DNA of 64,000 nt from Teredinibacter sp. KSP-S5-2 (GCF_032773895.1 NZ_CP120416.1:1114001-1178000), one strand, 5' to 3'. Numbered from the stretch's first letter, positions 15,353 to 24,258 are shown. Program-made: numbers and translations. Notes: generated from the letters alone by a model not told the origin.

Positions 15353-15515
15353 CAAACAGTACCTAGGAATCCGACTCCTGCTGACAAATAAAATATTGCA
15401 CTGAGAGTTGAGATAAATGGCTTACTGCCTTTTTACTGTCGCCTAAAATCATATCTAGTTGATTGATTTTGTTATATTTTTAACCTTTCGGATAATGCAT
15501 TAGTTGCTAAGACTT

Positions 15516-15998
15516 ATGGGAAAAGTAGTCTATCAATTCAAGACAATTAACGATCTGAGTGAGGTTATAAAGGAGTATGAGACGCTTTTGATGCGTCCTA
15601 CGAGAAGGTATAGTCATCCAACACTTTATCGTTATAGGGATGTAGGGAAAAACGAGAAACTGTTATCGGGTGTGCGAGTTAAAGACTGGTTATTTTCGCA
15701 TGATCAACATTGGGTATTACCTCACGATCAAATGGGCCTATCTTTTTCATCCACATATAAAAATTTAAAAGATGTGTATCGTTTAAAGAGCAAGCACAAT
15801 CCAGGTAAGAAACTTGATGTTTACTGGGTACTCGAAACATCAAATATTCCACTAGGCTTAAAATTTGTTCCAGACCGAAACAAAAAGGGCCATTACTTTT
15901 TAACGGTAACCGAAGCTACGCCGTTAAGCCAATTAGTAATTAAGTTGAAAATGCTCGCACACAGGATGACAAGAATGAAAAATGTGGGGTTTGACTGA
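15516..15998 (+). CDS. Tse2-like (ADP-ribosyltransferase-fold) toxin candidate
   Basis: This is a 160-residue protein. The order of conserved blocks resembles the Tse2 toxin family: LYRYRDVG near residue 40, WVLPHDQMGLSFSSTY near 70-85, a strand ending WVLETSNIPLGLKFVPD and then GHYFLTVTEATPLSQLVIKLKML. Tse2 is a cytoplasm-acting type VI effector that also works as a toxin. The small gene behind it overlaps by one base, as expected of a toxin-antitoxin or effector-immunity pair. ATG 15516 is chosen over the TTG four codons upstream. I infer the family from pattern only. Confidence 0.5.
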   Translation: MGKVVYQFKTINDLSEVIKEYETLLMRPTRRYSHPTLYRYRDVGKNEKLLSGVRVKDWLFSHDQHWVLPHDQMGLSFSSTYKNLKDVYRLKSKHNPGKKLDVYWVLETSNIPLGLKFVPDRNKKGHYFLTVTEATPLSQLVIKLKMLAHRMTRMKNVGFD

Positions 15999-16303
15999 TG
16001 ATCAAATACCGATATAGCGAAGAACTCGAAATTGCTACGTATTACGCAAAGAAGTTACATGACGATGCAGTCCTCTCTATTCTAAAAAATGGAACAGTGG
16101 AAAATTCTGCGGACGCAGTACGTTTAAGCGAGTTTTTTTGGAATATGGTCGATGCATCGATCATCGACGAACAGAAAGACGTTGCGTTACCCTGGCCCGA
16201 AGGCGCTGAGTATTGGAACGAAAAAATTATGACATCAATCTCAGGTTATCTAGAAAATGCGGGATATGGAAGTGAGTGGGAAAGCATATCTGATAAGCAA
16301 TAG
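15998..16303 (+). CDS. Small acidic partner of the Tse2-like protein (putative antitoxin/immunity)
   Basis: The 101-residue acidic, helical protein (MIKYRYSEELEIATYYAKKLHDD...) starts inside the stop codon of the preceding gene (TGATG), so the two are translationally coupled. Size, acidity and position fit an antitoxin or immunity protein for the upstream candidate toxin. I see no similarity to a named antitoxin family. Confidence 0.55.
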   Translation: MIKYRYSEELEIATYYAKKLHDDAVLSILKNGTVENSADAVRLSEFFWNMVDASIIDEQKDVALPWPEGAEYWNEKIMTSISGYLENAGYGSEWESISDKQ

Positions 16304-16406
16304 CTATTTTGTGAGAAAAGAACAATTGAGAATGATAGAGACTTTTACTCATCAGCAGAGTTGTTTGAATTAAAACAACCAGATAGTCGTTATCTGTAAA
16401 GGACAA

Positions 16407-16829
16407 ATGATGAAAAAAATATCCCTTTTTGTTGCTTTGTTATTGGGTGGTTGTACTGCAATAGAGATTAAACAAGTAGAGTCTTCTCATAACATGGATC
16501 ATGTGTGTATTGAATACAATGCTAAAGTTACCATCGACGAATTTGTAAGAATCGTTGAAGACATTTTTCAAGATCATGGTATTACTACTGAGGTATATAA
16601 AGGACTAACTCCAGAGAATTGTAATTTTAAACTAACGTATACTGCCCTGAGATCATGGGATTTAACGCCATATTTGAGTCACGCTGAGCTACGATTGTTC
16701 AAAGGAAATGAGCGAATTGGTTATGCTGAGTACCATCTAAAAGGAAAGGGTGGGCTAGCACTGAATAAGTGGGCCAGCGTGAAAACTAAAATGACACCGG
16801 TAGTAAACCGGCTTTTGGCACAATATTGA
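16407..16829 (+). CDS. Sbal_3080-type lipoprotein
   Basis: The 140-residue protein has a lipoprotein signal (MMKKISLFVALLLGGC; lipobox LLGGC). The mature part matches the Sbal_3080 lipoprotein family known to me: HVCIEYNAKV, DHGITTEV, CNFKLTYTALRSWDLTPYLSHAELRLFKG and YAEYHLKGKGGLALNKWAS. It should sit in the outer or inner membrane; its function is unknown. It is a frequent integron-cassette product in gammaproteobacteria, as far as I know. Confidence 0.8.
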   Translation: MMKKISLFVALLLGGCTAIEIKQVESSHNMDHVCIEYNAKVTIDEFVRIVEDIFQDHGITTEVYKGLTPENCNFKLTYTALRSWDLTPYLSHAELRLFKGNERIGYAEYHLKGKGGLALNKWASVKTKMTPVVNRLLAQY

Positions 16830-16853
16830 ATACAGAAGTCTTCAGGAAAAAAA

Positions 16854-17291
16854 TTGATTCAGCAAAGACCGGGCGATGTCCTTGAAATAGAATTTGAAGG
16901 TGGGTATTACTACCTGGTTGTTATTACAAAAATCATCGAATTTGGTGGGAATATCGTTTATGCCTTTCATGGGGATGGTAGCAAGAAAGACAACTTCAAT
17001 GCTTCGTTGGATAGTCCTGGCTTCAATATCTGTACAGACTTATTAATGCCCAAAACACAAGGTCAAGTTAGGCGTATAAGTAAAGTAATAAATGTCCAAG
17101 ACTATTTGGTGTCCAAGATGAGGAGGTCAACGCATCCCCTTAAAGTAGGGGAGAAAGCAAAAGAATGGTGGCTTCGCCCTATAGATGGATCGAAATCATC
17201 AGTGAAAAGGGTAAAGAAACTAACAAAAGAACAAGAGATGGCAATGGACGGAGGCACTTACTCGTTCGATCTCGTGGTAGAAAAAATTTAA
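16854..17291 (+). CDS. Cassette-encoded hypothetical protein (possible Imm26-like fold)
   Basis: This is a 145-residue soluble protein with a TTG start and AGGA upstream. The opening RPGDVLEIEFEGGYYYLVVITKI resembles the GDxxEI...Y-x-x-V start of Imm26-type immunity proteins; the rest does not help. It follows the lipoprotein gene by 24 bases, so the two may share a transcript. Without a search the family stays open. Confidence 0.5.
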   Translation: MIQQRPGDVLEIEFEGGYYYLVVITKIIEFGGNIVYAFHGDGSKKDNFNASLDSPGFNICTDLLMPKTQGQVRRISKVINVQDYLVSKMRRSTHPLKVGEKAKEWWLRPIDGSKSSVKRVKKLTKEQEMAMDGGTYSFDLVVEKI

Positions 17292-17486
17292 TGGGATATA
17301 AACCAAACCAAAATTTATTTATTGATAGGGGATGGATTAGAAATACTTTTTTCAAGTCTTGATTTGTGTATGTTCTATGCCACCTTGTAGCTTTAAAAGG
17401 GGAGTCTGGAGAGTAAGTTATGGTGCCATAAATTGAGTGAGAATTACTTAAATGCTAAGGCGTCATATTTCCTTCATTGAAACACT

Positions 17487-17762
17487 ATGAAGATTCATTT
17501 TACAAAAGCTGAGTATAAGCAGCTACTAGATTTGGCCTTTATCGGGCATTGGGTTATGACAGCCCATGAAGCTGGTGGTGTTAAAAACCCTTATGATGCT
17601 ATCGAGCAGAAAATCTATAGTCATGCCAAGGCTATGGGATGCGAGGATTATGTTGACTATGATAAGGCCAGCGATTGGTATTACAACACTGCACTGCTCG
17701 AAGAGGAGTTGATGGGCTTTCTAGATGAGTACGAAAGGCAGGCGTTCCTAAATCAGTTTTGA
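17487..17762 (+). CDS. Small helical hypothetical protein
   Basis: This 91-residue protein (MKIHFTKAEYKQLLDLAFIGHWVMTAHEAGG...) belongs to a family I recognise only as uncharacterised, with the pattern MKIxFTKxEYxxLLDx..xAxWVxxAH. It is acidic at the C-terminus (LLEEELMGFLDEYER). No partner is visible. Confidence 0.6.
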   Translation: MKIHFTKAEYKQLLDLAFIGHWVMTAHEAGGVKNPYDAIEQKIYSHAKAMGCEDYVDYDKASDWYYNTALLEEELMGFLDEYERQAFLNQF

Positions 17763-17902
17763 TGGGCGTAGTTACTTAGAGCGAAGTTTGAAGAGGAATA
17801 TTATGAACTTCGGCTTTCGACACATTGCGGAAGTTAACAGGAATGAATGTCTATAGGCCGTTAACGACCCAAAGCAGTCATCTAGCTAAAAAGGTGTTTT
17901 GA

Positions 17903-18145
17903 ATGATTAACCTTCTCCCAGAAATGACACTTATTGAAAATTCAATTGCGCAAGATCTTGAGAAAATATTATATGCTCACCCTGATTATGTTGAGAATTC
18001 TACCGAGTATGTATTAAGTGGAGGAAGTATGATGATCGTTCCTCAACAGTTAGATATCACTGAAGAGGAGTTTCGTCCTCATTACGAATTAGCTGCTCGC
18101 GTATTTCAAGAAAATATTGAAGCGGTTTTGGCTAAATACAAATAA
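17903..18145 (+). CDS. Small cassette-encoded hypothetical protein
   Basis: This is an 80-residue acidic orphan (MINLLPEMTLIENSIAQDLEKILYAHPDY...). The ATG lies 30 bases after a motif AACGACCCAAAGCAGTCAT that recurs at 34212-34231. An attC starts 11 bases after the stop. No family is recognised. Confidence 0.55.
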   Translation: MINLLPEMTLIENSIAQDLEKILYAHPDYVENSTEYVLSGGSMMIVPQQLDITEEEFRPHYELAARVFQENIEAVLAKYK

Positions 18146-18155
18146 ATGAACATTA

Positions 18156-18220
18156 GCTATAACAAGGTGGTGTTGTCGCCTTCGCCTGGGATCTCCGTTC
18201 CGCTTGTGCTCCACTCCGCC
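18156..18220 (+). other. attC site cut by IS copy 2
   Basis: GCTATAACAAGGTGGTGTTG is a good left core and arm. The sequence then runs through an attC-type loop (GTGCTCCACTCCGCC) into the IS left end, and the right arm and right core are missing. Confidence 0.65.
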
Positions 18221-19695
18221 TGTTCATGGCGAATTCGTAATTTAAGAAGGAATTGGGAGTTGGAAGAGTCCTCGACAGTGACTTTCCCATGAATAATTTG
18301 AAAAATTCATGGTTGTTGAGCACTGATTTGTTGGAGGTTTTCCCGATCTGGAAGAGTGCGTTCTGTTTTGGTTGTAATAGTCTTTAAATTGATCGAGTTT
18401 TCGTTGTAAATCGGAACTGGTCCAAAATAAAGTGTGATCAAGAAGCTCTCTTCGAACAGTACCAATGATACGTTCAATAAATGGATGAGAGGTTGGAACA
18501 CCGGGAAGTGATTTGACTTCTTCTATATCCAGCATATCGAGATTCGTCCACCAGCGATGAAATTCAAATACCGGATCGTTATCCGAGCTTAAATACTTTG
18601 GTAATGTTTGTTTAAATCGAATCGCATTAAACATACGGCAGGCAGCAATACCGTTTAGATCACCTTTTTGTGTGGCAAAACCAATAATACGTCGAGTGAA
18701 TTGATCCATCACGACCATAACCCAATAACTATTCAATGTTGCCGATTCGCAGCGAAAGAAATCAAGACTCCATAAACTGTCTTTGCAATGACCAAGAAAC
18801 GTTAACCATGAAGGGCCTTGATCATTTCCAGTTGGCTTATAGTGCTTATCCAATACTCGCCGAACAACATCTTTATTAATGTTGATTCCAAAAGCAAAAT
18901 TGATTTGTTGTGCAATTCGAGGGTCTCCGAAACGAGGGTTTCGATATTTCATTTCCAGAATTGCATTAATCAATTGAGAAGAAGGTCCCTTCGGCCCTGG
19001 TTTACGTTTGGGTTTTGATGAATAGAGCAGTTGGTATTTCTTTTCTTTAAGCGCTTTGTGAAAACGAAGAATCGTGGCGGGTTTTAAAATAATGGCGTTT
19101 CGAATAACTCGTTGAAAACTCAAATACTGAGCACACCAGCCAAGAATAAATCGGTCTTCCGGTGTTAGATTGGGTGACCGTTTATGTTTCCTGGACAGAA
19201 CAAGAAGCTGCTTTCGTAAAGCAATGTTCTCAGCAACAATGGCTTTGGCTCCACCAGGAAGGAGAAGCCTGAATACCGTGGTCAACACAGACCAAAAAGA
19301 GAAGAGCCAAATTCGCATGGCGGGCGATCATATTCTATACAGGAAAATATGGCAAACAATCAATGAAGTGAGAATTATTGCCAACACGCTCTGGTTGTCC
19401 ATCCAGTTCTATTCGGAAATAGACATTTTTTCAAGAATGGGGTCTAATGAGAAACGAAAATGAATTCTGTGTTTTTCCAAGCGTTAGAAAGTAAGTTGTT
19501 GAAAACCAAGGAAAAACTGTCTCCTCATTGAGTGCATAGAAGACCCGGAAAGGTCTGTTATGTACTCAGGCAGCTTTTCCCCGGCCAAGAGTCCCCTCAA
19601 CCTAGCTTTCAGCTTGTTAACTCATTGAATTTAAATAAGAAATTTTATGGGTGAGAATCGTTCTTATCCGGGTATATACGGAATTCCGTATAACA
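18221..19695 (-). mobile_element. IS copy 2 of 4
   Basis: The left end is TGTTCATGGCGAATTCG and the right end ...GGAATTCCGTATAACA. It is inserted in the loop of an attC (18156-18220), whose right half is gone. Its right flank TACT plus unit J is shared with the other copies. Confidence 0.75.
18242..19318 (-). CDS. IS transposase, DDE family, copy 2
   Basis: The frame is intact at 358 residues, with the D186, D246 and E282 triad kept. Compared with copy 1, a short internal patch (SSQLINAI where copies 1, 3 and 4 have SQDVINAI) and the last ~30 residues (GKPPTNQCSTTMNF) differ, so the copies are not the product of one recent burst. Confidence 0.85.
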   Translation of the reverse strand: MRIWLFSFWSVLTTVFRLLLPGGAKAIVAENIALRKQLLVLSRKHKRSPNLTPEDRFILGWCAQYLSFQRVIRNAIILKPATILRFHKALKEKKYQLLYSSKPKRKPGPKGPSSQLINAILEMKYRNPRFGDPRIAQQINFAFGININKDVVRRVLDKHYKPTGNDQGPSWLTFLGHCKDSLWSLDFFRCESATLNSYWVMVVMDQFTRRIIGFATQKGDLNGIAACRMFNAIRFKQTLPKYLSSDNDPVFEFHRWWTNLDMLDIEEVKSLPGVPTSHPFIERIIGTVRRELLDHTLFWTSSDLQRKLDQFKDYYNQNRTHSSRSGKPPTNQCSTTMNFSNYSWESHCRGLFQLPIPS

Positions 19696-19699
19696 TACT

Positions 19700-19880
19700 G
19701 ATACACGGCCTCGCTCGCTGCGCGACCTCGGCCATGTATCGGGTCGGTGCTCAATTTTTTGTCGCAGATAGTTGTCCGCGCAGTGCTATAAATTGAGTAA
19801 AAATTAATTTTAAACTAAGAAGTGGTTGGAAAGAATAGGCGAGCGCGTCCGCCTATCAATCTGCTCCAAAAGTTCACCCC
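19700..19880 (+). repeat. attC-associated unit, copy J (interrupted by IS copy 3)
   Basis: The copy runs from GATACACGGCC to TTCACCCC, where IS copy 3 begins. The remaining ~27 bp (GGGGTG...CACCGACCC) are not found on the other side of that IS as a plain continuation. Confidence 0.85.
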
Positions 19881-21356
19881 TGTGCATGGCGAATTCGTAA
19901 TTTAAGAAGGAATTGGGAGCTGAAAGAGTCCGCGACAGTGACTTTCCCACGAATAATTTGAAAAATTCATCGTTCTTGAGCGCTGGTTTGTTGGTGGTTT
20001 TTCCGATCTGGAAGAATGCGTTCTGTTTTGGTTGTAATAGTCTTTAAATTGATCGAGTTTTCGTTGTAAATCGGAGCTAGTCCAAAATAAAGTGTGATCA
20101 AGAAACTCTCTTCGAACTGTACCGATGATACGTTCAATAAATGGATGAGAGGTTGGAACACCGGGAAGTGATTTGACTTCTTCTATATCCATCATGTCGA
20201 GGTTTGTCCACCAACGGTGAAACTCAAATACAGGATCGTTATCCGAGCTTAAATACTTTGGTAATGTTTGTTTAAATCGAATCGCATTAAACATCCTGCA
20301 GGCAGCAACACCGTTTAGATCACCCTTTTGTGTAGCAAAGCCAACAATACGGCGAGTGAATTGATCCATCACGACCATAACCCAATAACTATTCAACGTC
20401 GCAGATTCGCAGCGAAAGAAATCGAGGCTCCATAAACTATCCTTACAGTGTCCTAAAAACGTTAACCATGAAGGGCCTTGGTCATTTCCAGTTGGTTTAT
20501 AGTGCTTATCCAATACCCGGCGAACAACATCTTTATTGATGTTGATTCCAAAAGCAAAATTGATTTGTTGTGCAATTCGAGGGTCTCCGAAACGAGGGTT
20601 TCGATATTTCATTTCCAGAATTGCATTAATAACATCTTGAGACGGCCCTTTAGGTCCAGGCTTTCTTTTGGGTTTTGATGAATAGAGCAGTTGGTATTTT
20701 TTTTCTTTAAGCGCTTTATGAAAACGAAGAATTGTGGCGGGTTTTAAAATAATCGCGTTTCGAATAATTCGTTGAAAACTTAAATATTGCGCGCACCAGC
20801 CAAGAATAAATCGGTCTTCCGGTGTTAGATTGGGTGAGCGTTTATGCTTTCTGGACAGAACAAGAAGCTGCTTTCGTAAAGCAATGTTTTCCGCAACAAG
20901 GGCTTTAGCTCCACTAGGAAGTAGAGACTTGAATACCGTGGTCAACACAGACCAAAAAGAGAAGAGCCAAATTCGCATGGCGGGCGATCATATTCTATAC
21001 AGGAAAATATGGCAAACAATCAATGAAGTGAGAATTATTGCCAACACGCTCTGGTTGTCCATCCAGTTCTATTGGGAAATAGACATTTTTTCAAGAATGG
21101 GGTCTAATGAGAAACGAAAATGAATTCTGTGTTTTTCCAAGCGTTAGAAAGTAAGTTGTTGAAAACCAAGGAAAAACTGTCTCCTCATTGAGTGCATAGA
21201 AGACCCGGAAAGGTCTGTTATGTACTCAGGCAGCTTTTCCTCGGCCAAGAGCCTTCCTCAACCTAGCTTTCAATTTGTTAACTCATTGAATTTAAATAAG
21301 AAATTTTATGGGTGAGAATCGTTCTTATCCGGGTATATACGGAATTCCGTATAATA
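19881..21356 (-). mobile_element. IS copy 3 of 4, inserted in unit J
   Basis: TGTGCATGG starts directly after CACCCC of unit J. Right end ...CCGTATAATA. After TACT a full new unit (K) follows, so IS copies 2 and 3 with their units form a 1.66-kb direct tandem, which could have arisen by unequal recombination between units. Confidence 0.75.
19902..20978 (-). CDS. IS transposase, DDE family, copy 3
   Basis: The frame is intact at 358 residues with the full DD35E triad. At the N-terminus it shares VFKSLLPSGAKA with copy 4, while copies 1 and 2 have VFRLLLPGGAKA, so the four fall into two subgroups there. Confidence 0.85.
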   Translation of the reverse strand: MRIWLFSFWSVLTTVFKSLLPSGAKALVAENIALRKQLLVLSRKHKRSPNLTPEDRFILGWCAQYLSFQRIIRNAIILKPATILRFHKALKEKKYQLLYSSKPKRKPGPKGPSQDVINAILEMKYRNPRFGDPRIAQQINFAFGININKDVVRRVLDKHYKPTGNDQGPSWLTFLGHCKDSLWSLDFFRCESATLNSYWVMVVMDQFTRRIVGFATQKGDLNGVAACRMFNAIRFKQTLPKYLSSDNDPVFEFHRWWTNLDMMDIEEVKSLPGVPTSHPFIERIIGTVRREFLDHTLFWTSSDLQRKLDQFKDYYNQNRTHSSRSEKPPTNQRSRTMNFSNYSWESHCRGLFQLPIPS

Positions 21357-21360
21357 TACT

Positions 21361-21568
21361 GATACACGGCCTCGCTCGCTGCGCGACCTCGGCCATGTAT
21401 CGGGTCGGTGCTCAATTTTTTGTCGCAGATAGTTGTCCGCGCAGTGCTATAAATTGAGTAAGAATTAATTTTAAACTAAGAAGTGGTTGGCGAGAATAGG
21501 CGAGCGCGTCCGCCTATCAATCTGCTCCAAAAGTTCACCCCTGCGGGGTGACATTGAGCACCGACCCG
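21361..21568 (+). repeat. attC-associated unit, copy K (reference copy)
   Basis: The complete copy shows the anatomy best. Hairpin 1: GATACACGGCC (21361-21371) with GGCCATGTATC (21391-21401). Terminal inverted repeat, 14 bp, perfect: GGGTCGGTGCTCAA (21402-21415) with TTGAGCACCGACCC (21554-21567). Hairpin 2: ATAGGCG (21496-21502) with CGCCTAT (21511-21517). Hairpin 3: CACCCC-TGC-GGGGTG (21536-21550). The crossover G is at 21568, followed by TTATGTG. Confidence 0.9.
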
Positions 21569-21612
21569 TTATGTGCTCCCAAGAGTGAGTATCTTATTTA
21601 AAGAATGTGGTC

Positions 21613-21876
21613 ATGGCTGAAGACGAGAGTAATCGAAATATGATTAAACTAAAATCAGCTGAAATATACTGGAATCCAGATGATTCCAAAATTAACTCCA
21701 TCTTAAGTAATGGAGAGGTAGAAATAGAGAATATGAATAAGGAAGATATCGAATATCTTGTAAAGGAGCTTGATAGAAGGCTTTGCCAGCTATGGGATAA
21801 GGTCGCATTTGAGCGTGATAATGGGTTAGTTGATTACTCTAAATTTAATAGTTGCTGCAAAGATAACAGTAAATAG
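21613..21876 (+). CDS. Small acidic cassette-encoded hypothetical protein
   Basis: This is an 87-residue acidic protein (MAEDESNRNMIKLKSAEIYWNP...) with a C-terminal Cys pair (NSCCKDN). ATG 21613 is preferred to the GTG two codons upstream; the ribosome site is weak. No family is recognised. Confidence 0.55.
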   Translation: MAEDESNRNMIKLKSAEIYWNPDDSKINSILSNGEVEIENMNKEDIEYLVKELDRRLCQLWDKVAFERDNGLVDYSKFNSCCKDNSK

Positions 21877-21932
21877 TTAATTTGCACTAAATTTTAATAT
21901 TGCCATGAACCACATGCTTAACAAGAGCTGGC

Positions 21933-22040
21933 ACATAACAAAGTGCTCAAACCGATGCCAAACACTCCGCACCTTTTGTGTTTCGCTTCACTCAGTATTA
22001 CACAAAAGATGCTCCGTGCTTGTCACGGTTTAGCAAGGCG
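21933..22040 (+). other. attC site filled by the 207-bp unit (twin of an empty site)
   Basis: ACATAACAAAGTGCTCAAACC...CACGGTTTAGCAAGGCG is almost the same attC as at 38653-38767. There the sequence continues GTTATAAC; here, from the same G, it continues ATACACGG, the start of the repeat unit. Confidence 0.85.
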
Positions 22041-22247
22041 ATACACGGCCTCGCTCGCTGCGCGACCTCGGCCATGTATCGGATCGGTGCTCAATTTTTT
22101 GTTGCAGATAGTTGTCCGCGCAGCGCTATAAATTGAGTAAAAATTAATTTTGAACTAAGAAGTGGTTGGCGAGAATAGGCGAGCGCGTCCGCCTATCAAT
22201 CTGCTCCAAAAGTTCACCCCTGTGGGGTGACATTGAGCACCGACCCG
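22040..22247 (+). repeat. attC-associated unit, copy L
   Basis: This is a complete copy inserted at the crossover base of the preceding attC. It ends CACCGACCCG, and the next cassette starts TTATGTT. Confidence 0.9.
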
Positions 22248-22274
22248 TTATGTTTTAGGAGATAGCGAATAACT

Positions 22275-22991
22275 ATGGAAATACAGCCAAGGCATGTTGT
22301 TTGTATCCTGAACAATGATCAGGATGTCATTAGAAATCTGTGCAAGGAATACCCTGGGTTTGAATATGACGAGGAATATTCTCATGGCCATTTCCAAGAA
22401 GGAATGAGTACTGCTTTTGCAGCGTCTATGGAGTGCTTAATACCGTCCTTTGTACTAGAAGATCAGGAATCCATATACAAGCATACAGCTGTAAACTACG
22501 TCCTTTCTCCGAGAATGCGGAAAGAAGATGCGGTAGATATATCACAAAGAATGCTCTCATTTGTTGCGGAGGCATTTGAATTGGGGGCACTAGCTGTCAA
22601 AGGAGAGAGTTCAGGTATAGCGCACGGGAAGTTACGGTGGTTGGAGCTTTCAGAGCGCTCAAAAGAACCTGAAAACCAATTAAGTTCCCTATACCGAGCA
22701 TGGGTACGATTACCAATTTCTGGCGAAAGTAAACTCTATTCCGTTGGAATGCATTTAATCGGAATGAAAGATGTTGAAATAAACAACGGCGATTCCGCAA
22801 TTGATGATTTGGATATGTTCCTATTGTACCTAGTTGTAGATAGAGCTGAACCTAATATTAGGAACGGACAAACATTTAGTAAAGACAATAAATCAATGCT
22901 TTATACAATTAATGGCATTGACTGTAGCCGATATGAAAACGATGACTTTTTCTATAATCCATATGGTTTATGGTCGCTTACAAGTAAATAA
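22275..22991 (+). CDS. Cassette-encoded hypothetical protein (possible DUF4261-like)
   Basis: This is a 238-residue soluble protein. The middle (ALAVKGESSGIAHGKLRWLEL) and the end (YSVGMHLIGMKDVEINNGDSAIDDLDMFLLYLVVD...RNGQTF) recall the layout of DUF4261 proteins, in which GM-x-G-x-x-D/E-V-E is followed by a conserved acidic helix and a GxT. That match is from memory and weak. Function is unknown. Confidence 0.55.
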   Translation: MEIQPRHVVCILNNDQDVIRNLCKEYPGFEYDEEYSHGHFQEGMSTAFAASMECLIPSFVLEDQESIYKHTAVNYVLSPRMRKEDAVDISQRMLSFVAEAFELGALAVKGESSGIAHGKLRWLELSERSKEPENQLSSLYRAWVRLPISGESKLYSVGMHLIGMKDVEINNGDSAIDDLDMFLLYLVVDRAEPNIRNGQTFSKDNKSMLYTINGIDCSRYENDDFFYNPYGLWSLTSK

Positions 22992-23045
22992 ACATAACAA
23001 AAATAGCCAAGGCGACGCCAAAAAGCGACGCGCTTGCTATTGGCG
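22992..23045 (+). other. attC site filled by the 207-bp unit
   Basis: ACATAAC is followed by AAAAATAGCCAAGGCG..., which folds against CGCGCTTGCTATTGGCG. The right core is replaced by the repeat unit. Confidence 0.75.
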
Positions 23046-23252
23046 ATACACGGCCTCGCTCGCTGAGCGACCTCGGCCATGTATCGGGTCGGTGCTCAAT
23101 TTTTTGTCGCAGACAGTTGTCCGCGCAGTGCTATAAATTGAGTAAAAATTAATTTTAAACTAAGAAGTGGTTGGAAAGAATAGGCTAGCGCGTCCGCCTA
23201 TCAATCTGCTCCAAAAGTTCACTCCTTCGGGGTGACATTGAGCACCGACCCG
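23045..23252 (+). repeat. attC-associated unit, copy M
   Basis: This is a complete copy (hairpin 3 loop TTC; GAGCGACC variant in hairpin 1 shared with copy N). It ends CACCGACCCG before TTAGGCA. Confidence 0.9.
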
Positions 23253-23266
23253 TTAGGCATAAAATC

Positions 23267-23596
23267 ATGCGAAAAATGGATATCACCGTCTCAGAAATAC
23301 TTGAAGCACATGCGGAAGGGCTCTTTTTAAAGTCAGAGGTGGTTTCAAGACTAATAACTGCAAGCGTATATTTTGAGCCGGAAGAAATAATTAATCAGAT
23401 TTCTGGAGATTTAATAAACGAGATACGAGAGCGCGTTAAAACTCCACCAAAAACAGCCAATGAAATATATCATCTTGGTGGCAAAAACTATTCTGCAAAG
23501 GTGTCTTCTGAAGAAATAAAGGCGTTGGAAGAGCTGGAAAAAGTTGTAAGCTTCGCCGGATATTGGAGAATGCATGTATATTTTAAACATGCCTAA
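23267..23596 (+). CDS. Small cassette-encoded hypothetical protein
   Basis: This is a 109-residue soluble, helical orphan (MRKMDITVSEILEAHAEGLFLKSEVVSRL...). It begins 14 bases after the crossover, and its stop overlaps the next attC core (GCCTAAC). Confidence 0.6.
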   Translation: MRKMDITVSEILEAHAEGLFLKSEVVSRLITASVYFEPEEIINQISGDLINEIRERVKTPPKTANEIYHLGGKNYSAKVSSEEIKALEELEKVVSFAGYWRMHVYFKHA

Positions 23597-23718
23597 CAAG
23601 GCCATCTTGCGTCGCACTGCTACTCAAGCGCTGGACAAATTTTCCATGGCCCTTTTTTGTGGTTTAACGCTACGCTACCACAGAACGGTCCATTCCAAAT
23701 TTGCGGCAAATGGCGGCG
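23591..23718 (+). other. Long attC site filled by the 207-bp unit
   Basis: GCCTAAC is a perfect left core. The ~128-bp palindrome has GGACAAATTTTCCATGGCC...GGTCCATTCCAAATTTGCGG pairing internally, and the right end GGCG runs into ATACACGG. Confidence 0.7.
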
Positions 23719-23915
23719 ATACACGGCCTCGCTCGCTGAGCGACCTCGGCCATGTATCGGGTCGGTGCTCAATTTTTTGTCGCAGACAGTTGTCCGCGCA
23801 GTGCTATAAATTGAGTAAAAATTAATTTTAAGATAAGAAGTGGTTGGCAAGAATAGGCAAGCGCGTCCGCCTATCAATCTGCTCCATAAGTTCACCCCTG
23901 GGGGGCTCCGGCCTG
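23718..23915 (+). repeat. attC-associated unit, copy N
   Basis: This copy has a shortened end (CACCCCTGGGGGGCTCCGGCCTG). The damage in hairpin 3 is similar to copy F, and the 1.5 kb behind it is the duplicate of that behind copy F. Confidence 0.8.
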
Positions 23916-23933
23916 TTATGTTTAGTTGAGATA

Positions 23934-24215
23934 ATGAAAGAGTTTAAGAAGTGGAAAGTTGTAGCTAAATGGGCTTGGTTGGTACTTGCCATCTGGGTGG
24001 CAATTACCTTCTTCGTGCTAAGTGACACTCATATTTACTATACGTTGATATCGTGGGCGATTATGGGGGTTATTGTATTTGCGAACATCCAAATGCTAAA
24101 TGCAAAGTGTACTTCTTGCGGTAAACCTCTACTAATGCCAGCGCACTGGTGTGGTACGGCAATTTTTACAAATCCTGTTGTGTGTCGTAATTGTGGAGTA
24201 AGGCATAATGAATAG
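23934..24215 (+). CDS. Small membrane protein with C-terminal zinc ribbon, copy 2
   Basis: This is the duplicate of 10026-10307 with a few substitutions (I24T, E29V, A32T, V70A). The two C-x2-C pairs are kept. See the first copy for the domain description. Confidence 0.65.
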   Translation: MKEFKKWKVVAKWAWLVLAIWVAITFFVLSDTHIYYTLISWAIMGVIVFANIQMLNAKCTSCGKPLLMPAHWCGTAIFTNPVVCRNCGVRHNE

Positions 24216-24258
24216 TTCAGGGGATAAGTAAAGCACGATACAAGCGACTTGTAGAGTG

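Noticed and set aside
23574-23895. Several ORFs of 60-90 codons across attC sites and units on both strands
   Set aside because: The same frames recur wherever the unit occurs (ending in sequences such as PRPCIGSVLNFLSQ), so they are by-products of the repeat.
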